Source of the DNA: Clostridiales bacterium UBA6981
Lineage (GTDB): Bacteria > Bacillota > Clostridia > Oscillospirales > Oscillospiraceae
DNA: 17,297 nucleotides
Direction: 5' to 3'
Assembly: GCA_002450075.1 (NCBI GenBank)
Contig: DJYJ01000017.1
Location: forward strand, 14,134-31,430
The translations under genes were made by a program, and so were the position numbers. A model generated the notes under the pieces. That model ran no database searches. It was given only the letters and a program-made list of their open reading frames with translations, and was not told where the DNA came from. This document shows, piece by piece, positions 13,168-17,297 of this stretch (position 1 is the stretch's first letter; every line of letters starts with the position of its first letter).

Positions 13168-14475
13168 TCATTTCACGATGTTTTTGATGAACGGCGCCTT
13201 TTCCACCGGATAGGGCGAGAGCGTGTAGCACGCGCGCAGCAGCTCTTCTGCCCGCGCGGCCTTTTCCTCGCTTGATGCGTGGATCGTGGCGAGACTCTCG
13301 CCCGGCTCGACGCGGTCGCCGACCTTTTTGTGCAGCACCACGCCGACGGAAAGGTCGATCGCGCTCTCCTTCGTCACGCGCCCGCCGCCGAGGTGCATGG
13401 AGACAAGCCCCACGTCGTCCGCTTCGATGTGCGCTATGTAGCCGCCCTCCTGTGACGGCACCTCGCGCTTGAACGCCGCATCCGGCAACAGTGAGAAGTC
13501 ATACACCGCGCGGCTGTCGCCGCCCTGCGCCTCGACCATCTCGGCGAGCTTCCGCAGGGCGCTGCCGTCCGCGATCGTGGCTTCAAGCTTTGCTCTGGCC
13601 TCGGTCTCGTCGGCGGCGAGGCCGGAGAGCGTCAGCATATTCGCCCCCAGCGTCAGGCACAGCGACTTGAGCTCGCCCGCCGCGGTGCGTCCGGCGAGGA
13701 CGTCGATGGCCTCGCGGACCTCAAGCGCGTTGCCCACAGCATAGCCCAGCGGCTCGTCCATGTCGGTGATGACGGCGGCGCATTTCCTGCCCGCCAGCTT
13801 GCCCACGCGCGTCAGTCCCTCAGCCAGCTCGCGCGCCTGCTCCGGGGTCTTCATGAACGCGCCGGAGCCGCACTTGACATCCAGCACGATGACGTCCGCG
13901 CCCGCGGCCAGCTTTTTGGACATGATGGAGCTGACGATCAGCGGGATGCTGGGCACGGTGCCGGTCACGTCGCGCAGGGCATAGAGCTTCTTGTCCGCGG
14001 GGCAGACCTCGGCCGTCTGACCGGCGATGGCGATGCCGATGCGGTTGACGTTTTCAAAAAAGCGCTCCTCGGAGATGCCGGTGACAAAGCCGGGGAAGCT
14101 CTCGAGCTTGTCAATCGTGCCGCCGGTATGCCCCAGGCCGCGCCCGGACATCTTCGCGATCTTGACGCCGCAGGCGGCGACCATCGGGCAGAGCACCAGA
14201 CTCGTCTTGTCGCCCACGCCGCCGGTGGAGTGCTTGTCCGCCTTGACGCCGCGGATCGGCGAGAGGTCGAGCGTCTCGCCCGAGTGCATCATGCTCATCG
14301 TAAGATCGAGGATCTCACGGTCGTCCATGCCGGAAAAGAGGATCGCCATACACATCGCGCTCATCTGATAATCCGGGATCTCGCCCCGGACATAGCCGTC
14401 GATCATAAAGCCGATCTCTTCGGTCGTAAGCGCACCGCCGTCGCGTTTTTTCGCGATCAGTTCGGTCATCTGCAT
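13168..14475 (-). CDS. pdp: Pyrimidine-nucleoside phosphorylase
   Basis: A 435-residue salvage enzyme that splits thymidine, uridine or deoxyuridine with phosphate into base and (deoxy)ribose-1-phosphate. Near-identical blocks to B. subtilis Pdp include VRGEIPDYQMSAMCMAI (about 29-45), the phosphate loop KHSTGGVGDKTSLVL (81-95), AKMSGRGLGHTGGTIDKLES, the base-binding YALRDVTGTVPSIPLIVSSIMSKKLAAGAD (Arg, Ser and Lys), DVKCGSGAFMKT, and a C-terminal domain with GGGRVTKESAIDLSVGVVLHKKVGD. A long in-frame extension to 14652 is rejected: it runs through the promoter and has no family match. ATG 14475 mirrors the MRM start of B. subtilis. The second ATG, at 14469, has AAGGA at 7 nt and is equally possible. 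Confidence 0.95.
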   Translation of the reverse strand: MQMTELIAKKRDGGALTTEEIGFMIDGYVRGEIPDYQMSAMCMAILFSGMDDREILDLTMSMMHSGETLDLSPIRGVKADKHSTGGVGDKTSLVLCPMVAACGVKIAKMSGRGLGHTGGTIDKLESFPGFVTGISEERFFENVNRIGIAIAGQTAEVCPADKKLYALRDVTGTVPSIPLIVSSIMSKKLAAGADVIVLDVKCGSGAFMKTPEQARELAEGLTRVGKLAGRKCAAVITDMDEPLGYAVGNALEVREAIDVLAGRTAAGELKSLCLTLGANMLTLSGLAADETEARAKLEATIADGSALRKLAEMVEAQGGDSRAVYDFSLLPDAAFKREVPSQEGGYIAHIEADDVGLVSMHLGGGRVTKESAIDLSVGVVLHKKVGDRVEPGESLATIHASSEEKAARAEELLRACYTLSPYPVEKAPFIKNIVK

Positions 14476-14509
14476 ATCCTTCGCCTCGCTTTTTCTCTTG
14501 AATATTCTT

Positions 14510-14538
14510 ATTATACCGCGCTCCCGTCTATTTCTCAA
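14510..14538 (-). promoter_or_regulatory. Promoter of pdp
   Basis: On the minus strand TTGAGA (14533-14538), a 17-bp spacer and TATAAT (14510-14515). The TGA stop codon of the upstream hypothetical gene lies inside the -35 hexamer. Confidence 0.85.
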
Positions 14539-14987
14539 CAGCGAAATAACAGATACGTCTTTCCGTTGATCATGGCGACGCGCACGCCTCTTGCCTCGCG
14601 CCGCAGCGCGCAGGGCAGCGCAAGAAGGCCGCCCGCCCCCTCCGCGCGCCACAAACTGCCGTCCGGCCGCAGGATCCAGCCGCCAGCCTCCCGCTCCGGC
14701 GCGGGCTCTTTTCTCACCGGGCGGGCTGCATCCGGCGCGTCGCCCGCGTATTCGATTTTATCGGGAAAGGAGCGCATCGCCGCGCGGGACAGCCGCCGGC
14801 GCAGCGCGAGACCGTCTCCCTCCGGCTGCAGCACGCCGAGATAGCCGCGCCTTCCGCCGCCGAAGACCCACAGACGCGTCAGCTCGGCCTGCCGCCCGCA
14901 GCGCGCCTCAAAGAGCGTGAACGCCCCGTCCCGCCGCAGCTCCAGCGTGCCGCATTCCTTCCCGTTCAAAATGACCGGTACCGTCAT
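14535..14987 (-). CDS. Hypothetical protein, 150 residues
   Basis: I cannot assign a function. The N-terminal half (about 1-75) is beta-rich: TVPVILNGKECGTLELRRDGAFTLFEARC, then a WVFGGGRRGYLGVLQPEGDGLALRRRLSRAAM segment, which looks like short antiparallel strands ending in a basic SRAAM. A charged, proline- and alanine-rich linker (about 80-98) leads to a second strand-rich part, GGWILRPDGSLWRAEGAGGLLALPCALRREARGVRVAMINGKTYLLFRC. There is no signal peptide and no membrane segment, so it is probably cytoplasmic. ATG 14987 is preferred; its ribosome binding site GGAGAGAGG lies inside the hairpin that ends the mazF transcript. A GTG three codons upstream would fall within that hairpin. Confidence 0.65.
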   Translation of the reverse strand: MTVPVILNGKECGTLELRRDGAFTLFEARCGRQAELTRLWVFGGGRRGYLGVLQPEGDGLALRRRLSRAAMRSFPDKIEYAGDAPDAARPVRKEPAPEREAGGWILRPDGSLWRAEGAGGLLALPCALRREARGVRVAMINGKTYLLFRC

Positions 14988-14991
14988 AAAA

Positions 14992-15025
14992 AACACCTCT
15001 CTCCATTTGTATGGAGAGAGGTGTT
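14992..15025 (-). terminator. mazF terminator overlapping the next gene's ribosome binding site
   Basis: A perfect 14-bp stem (14992-15005 with 15012-15025), 6-nt loop, followed on the minus strand by TTTTTT. The second arm carries GGAGAGAGG, the only Shine-Dalgarno candidate for the gene starting at 14987, and the T run abuts its ATG. Confidence 0.9.
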
Positions 15026-15040
15026 CGGTTATGCGGATGT

Positions 15041-15388
15041 TCAGTTCAGGCCGAAACTCACGGCGAGCGCGGCGTCGACCGCGCTCATCGTCTCCTCGTC
15101 GAGACGCCCCATGCGCTCGCGCAGGCGGGATTTGTCCAGCGTGCGGATCTGCTCGAGCAGGATGATGCTCTCGCGGTTGAGTCCCGCGCTCTGGGAGGCG
15201 AGCGTGATATGCGTCGGCAGCTTTGCCTTGTCAAGGCGGCTCGTGATCGCGGCGGCGATCACGGTCGGGCTGTGGCGGTTGCCGGTGTCGTTCTGGACGA
15301 TCAGCACCGGGCGCATGCCGCCCTGCTCGCTGCCGACGACCGGGCTGAGGTCGGCGTAATAAATATCTCCGCGTTTGACGATGCTCAT
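15041..15388 (-). CDS. mazF: MazF/EndoA (NdoA)-type mRNA interferase toxin
   Basis: A 115-residue PemK/MazF-fold endoribonuclease that cuts mRNA at short sequences; B. subtilis EndoA cuts UACAU. It closely follows EndoA: KRGDIYYADLSPVVGSEQGGMRPVLIVQNDTGNRHSPTVIAAAITS, with Arg26 and Thr49 at the positions of the catalytic Arg25 and Thr48, then KLPTHI and NRESIILLEQIRTLDKSRL. ATG 15388 follows CGGAG at a good distance; an in-frame GTG three codons earlier overlaps that site. The usual ribbon-helix-helix antitoxin gene (ndoAI/mazE) should lie just upstream. Here the 121 nt upstream hold only a terminator and a leader, so the antitoxin is absent or elsewhere. Confidence 0.95.
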   Translation of the reverse strand: MSIVKRGDIYYADLSPVVGSEQGGMRPVLIVQNDTGNRHSPTVIAAAITSRLDKAKLPTHITLASQSAGLNRESIILLEQIRTLDKSRLRERMGRLDEETMSAVDAALAVSFGLN

Positions 15389-15469
15389 GTGTTTCACTCC
15401 GGGAAAAGGATTCGCCCGTATCAGTATATGTACCGGACAAGAACTATTCTCCCCCCGCGGGCAAAAAAA

Positions 15470-15497
15470 TATACGCCGGGCAAATGCCCGGCGTATA
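15470..15497 (-). terminator. Terminator of the lipoprotein gene
   Basis: A perfect 12-bp stem (15470-15481 with 15486-15497), 4-nt loop and seven T residues on the minus strand. It separates the lipoprotein gene from mazF, so mazF needs its own promoter. TATACT near 15423 is a possible -10, but I see no good -35. Confidence 0.92.
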
Positions 15498-15509
15498 AAG
15501 GGACGCTTA

Positions 15510-16250
15510 TTACTTGATCGTGATGTTCGTCACGTGGGGCTGGGAGCCCTCGTACCAGTAGAGGAAGCCCTCGAGATCCACCGTGTCGCCGACACCGAGG
15601 CTCATGACCTTCTTGTAGACCTCGGTATCCTTGCCGCAGAGATAGGACTCGACGGTGAAGGAATAGGTGTTGGTGCCGTCGGTGAGATAGAAGTACAGAT
15701 CGTCGCCCTCCGCGCCGGAGCCGTCCCAGTTGAACAGGAAGGGAGCGCCGTCGTCATTGGCGGGCGCGACCGTCAGCCCCTTGACCGCGATAAAGGTGTT
15801 CTGCTCCTTGATCAGGTCGTCCGTGCCGAGAAGCGCGGTGACATCCTTGGCCTCGGCCACATAGCTGCCGGGCAGGATCTCAAACGTGGAGTCGATGATC
15901 TCGACCTCGCCGGCCCACTCAGCCTTATAGCCGGTGACCTTGATCTTCGTGCCGGGGACGAGCTTGTTGTAATCTTCCTGGCTGCACGGCATGTTGTACA
16001 GGAAGTAGCCGCCGTCCTTGTCCTGCGTATAGAGCGAAGCGACGCCGACGCCGTCCTTTTCCCACCAGCCCTGCTTGGCCTGGACAAAGGTCTCGACCGT
16101 GACGGCGGTGTCGAGTTCGGCAGCCTGATATTCCGCGGCGGTCATGACGCCCTCGCCCTTGGCGAAGATATCGGTCTCGGCCTTTTTGCCGCAGGCGGCC
16201 AGGCAGAGGACCATCGTGAGAGCGAGAAGCAATGCGATAAACTTTTTCAT
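15510..16250 (-). CDS. Secreted lipoprotein of unknown function
   Basis: A 246-residue exported protein with a typical lipoprotein signal: MKKF, a hydrophobic core, and the lipobox LAAC with lipidated Cys20, followed by GKK. After export it should be tethered to the outer face of the membrane. The mature part is acidic and beta-rich. One stretch, VPGTKIKVTGYKAEWAGEVEIIDSTFEIL, looks like an OB-fold or nucleic-acid-binding-like barrel strand pattern, and it is echoed near the C-terminus by SLGVGDTVDLEGFLYWYEGSQPHVTNITIK, so it may hold two related barrels. AGGAGATC precedes the ATG. It is transcribed alone from a good promoter. No substrate can be named. Confidence 0.85.
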   Translation of the reverse strand: MKKFIALLLALTMVLCLAACGKKAETDIFAKGEGVMTAAEYQAAELDTAVTVETFVQAKQGWWEKDGVGVASLYTQDKDGGYFLYNMPCSQEDYNKLVPGTKIKVTGYKAEWAGEVEIIDSTFEILPGSYVAEAKDVTALLGTDDLIKEQNTFIAVKGLTVAPANDDGAPFLFNWDGSGAEGDDLYFYLTDGTNTYSFTVESYLCGKDTEVYKKVMSLGVGDTVDLEGFLYWYEGSQPHVTNITIK

Positions 16251-16306
16251 TTTGATCTCCTCTTGTCAAGTTTTTTCAGGTTTGATCCCTTTCGGGCTAC
16301 TCTTTT

Positions 16307-16334
16307 ATTATAGCATCGCGCGGGTAAAAGTCAA
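16307..16334 (-). promoter_or_regulatory. Promoter of the lipoprotein gene
   Basis: On the minus strand TTGACT (16329-16334), a 16-bp spacer and TATAAT (16307-16312). The leader of about 55 nt ends in AGGAGATC. Confidence 0.82.
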
Positions 16335-16338
16335 GAAA

Positions 16339-16364
16339 GCGGAAGTCCGCGCCGCCCCCGGCGG
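16339..16364 (-). terminator. Weak terminator candidate after the solute-binding protein gene
   Basis: Two small adjacent hairpins, CCGCC/GGCGG (16352-16364) and GCGG/CCGC (16339-16350), are followed on the minus strand by a TTTCTTGACTTTT stretch. It directly abuts the next promoter. Stability looks modest. Confidence 0.35.
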
Positions 16365-17297
16365 TCAGTGTTTTTTCCGTTTATTTTTTAACAGCTCTCT
16401 GCCCGCGTAGAGCGCGATCCCGACCCAGGCCGCGCCGAGCGCGACGAGCAGCGCGCGCGCCTCTCCCGGCAGTGGGCCGAGGGATGAGCCGTCGGTGGCG
16501 GTGACGCTGCGCTGATCAAGACGATAGAGCGAGATGACGCTCTTGAACAGCTCGTCGAGATACTGCTCATCCACCGTTTCACCGCGGCGGACGGATTTCG
16601 CGACCTCCTCGATCAGCTGTCCCGCCGCGTTGCGCAGCGAGGTCGAGCCGTTGAAGACCGGGGTGGTAAAGGTCTTGTCCGTGTTTTCGAGGAGCAGCTT
16701 TGACGCCGCGATCTTGACGTCGTAATACAGGGCGTTGTCCTCGCCCGCGCGGGAGAGATAATCCCGGTATTCCGCGCTCTCGTGCGCCTTGGAGGTAACG
16801 GGGAGATAGCCCTCGGTCTCGGAGTAGGCGATCTGCACCTCGTTGGTCAGCAGATACTGCGTAAACAGCCACGCGGCCAGCACCTCCTGCGGATCGCGCT
16901 TGTTGAACACACAGACCGACGGGCCCTGCGAGATCATCCGGGGATGCGCGGGGTCAAACTGCGGCACGGCGCGCACGGCCGTCTCAAAGGGAACGACCTT
17001 GTCCGCGCTGATGTCGAGCAGCGGCGCGTCGCTGCCCATCCAGGTGGCGCCGGCTGTGGAGTCGACGGCAAAGAGGCACTGTCCGGCGTTGAAGAAGTTG
17101 CCGGGATAGCTGGAAATCTTAAACGTGGAGAACGCGCGGGACGCGGCGTGCTCCGCCACCGTATGGAGGATCGCGCGGGTGTCGTCGTTGAAAATCAGGA
17201 TATTGCCCGTCTCATCCGAATAGCCCGCACCCTCCTGGCGCAGCATCTGGATCATCATATTGTCGGTGGACTTGTAGATAAAGGGGATCATGACCTT
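16365..17297 (-). CDS. Extracellular solute-binding protein, C-terminal part, with C-terminal membrane anchor (partial)
   Basis: The frame is open at the right edge, so the N-terminus is missing; about 310 residues are visible. It matches the C-terminal lobe of family 1 (sugar-type) ABC solute-binding proteins: FNAGQCLFAVDSTAGATWM, then FDPAHPRMISQGPSVCVFNKRDPQEVLAAWLFTQYLLTNEVQIAYSETEGYLPVTSKA, the usual pattern of helix, 'GYLPV' and tail. Such proteins capture a solute outside the cell and deliver it to a permease. Unusually, the C-terminus adds a hydrophobic segment, ARALLVALGAAWVGIALYAG, followed by the positive KNKRKKH. This predicts a C-terminal membrane anchor with the tail inside. Permease and ATPase genes are not in the window. 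Confidence 0.85.
   Translation of the reverse strand, partial: KVMIPFIYKSTDNMMIQMLRQEGAGYSDETGNILIFNDDTRAILHTVAEHAASRAFSTFKISSYPGNFFNAGQCLFAVDSTAGATWMGSDAPLLDISADKVVPFETAVRAVPQFDPAHPRMISQGPSVCVFNKRDPQEVLAAWLFTQYLLTNEVQIAYSETEGYLPVTSKAHESAEYRDYLSRAGEDNALYYDVKIAASKLLLENTDKTFTTPVFNGSTSLRNAAGQLIEEVAKSVRRGETVDEQYLDELFKSVISLYRLDQRSVTATDGSSLGPLPGEARALLVALGAAWVGIALYAGRELLKNKRKKH

Noticed and set aside
14476..14652. N-terminal extension of pyrimidine-nucleoside phosphorylase
   Set aside because: The family begins at the MQM/MTEL position, and the extension covers the TTGAGA-17-TATAAT promoter and overlaps another gene.
1..17297. CRISPR arrays, transposases or integrases
   Set aside because: No regularly spaced repeats with unique spacers and no recombinase or transposase motifs were found on either strand. 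The repeats present are the short ones listed near 937-1260.

Overview
The window looks like a chromosomal segment of an endospore-forming Clostridia-type Bacillota, probably a high-GC gut member of the Oscillospiraceae group. This is inferred from spoVAC, an EndoA-type MazF, a pyrimidine-nucleoside phosphorylase of the B. subtilis Pdp type, strong AGGAGG-like ribosome binding sites, sigma-A-like promoters, and GC-rich genes with tight rho-independent terminators. No species assignment is possible from the sequence alone.

Layout. (1) 1-700, minus strand: spoVAC, a 52-residue Lys-rich mini-protein and a terminator. (2) 793-986: a promoter, tRNA-Ser(GGA) and a terminator. (3) 1017-1313: a gene-free, repeat-rich stretch with three short hairpins, a copy of the 19-nt tRNA 3' end and a MITE-like inverted repeat. 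(4) 1314-4062: a compact defence cassette that is visibly less GC-rich than its surroundings. It holds a divergent C-protein-like HTH regulator, an EcoRI-family adenine methyltransferase and a DUF262-HNH nuclease, with three operator-like boxes between the divergent genes. (5) 4071-5636: an HxlR regulator divergent from a flavin reductase-like protein, then a DUF3783 protein. (6) 5694-8553: a cytoplasmic gamma-glutamyltransferase family enzyme divergent from an archaeal-type ornithine cyclodeaminase-like protein. (7) 8650-11584, minus strand: an acidic amino acid:cation symporter, an Asp/Glu racemase family enzyme and a TSUP permease. (8) 11835-13109: a PLP-dependent aspartate aminotransferase-like enzyme. 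(9) 13168-17297, minus strand: pyrimidine-nucleoside phosphorylase, a hypothetical protein, MazF without a neighbouring antitoxin, a lipoprotein and a solute-binding protein cut by the window edge.

How the genes fit together. Regions 5-8 look like ordinary core or niche metabolism centred on amino acids (Glu/Asp transport, racemisation, transamination, gamma-glutamyl cleavage, ornithine-to-proline chemistry). The most distinctive unit is region 4. A predicted modification enzyme is translationally coupled to a nuclease that combines the DUF262 NTPase-type fold seen in GmrSD, BrxU and SspE with a C-terminal HNH domain. Both sit under a divergent C-protein-like regulator and just downstream of a tRNA-Ser whose 3' end is duplicated. 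The best reading is a restriction-modification-like system with an unusual nuclease partner, carried on a tRNA-associated insertion. Whether it restricts unmethylated DNA or senses methylated DNA cannot be decided from sequence.
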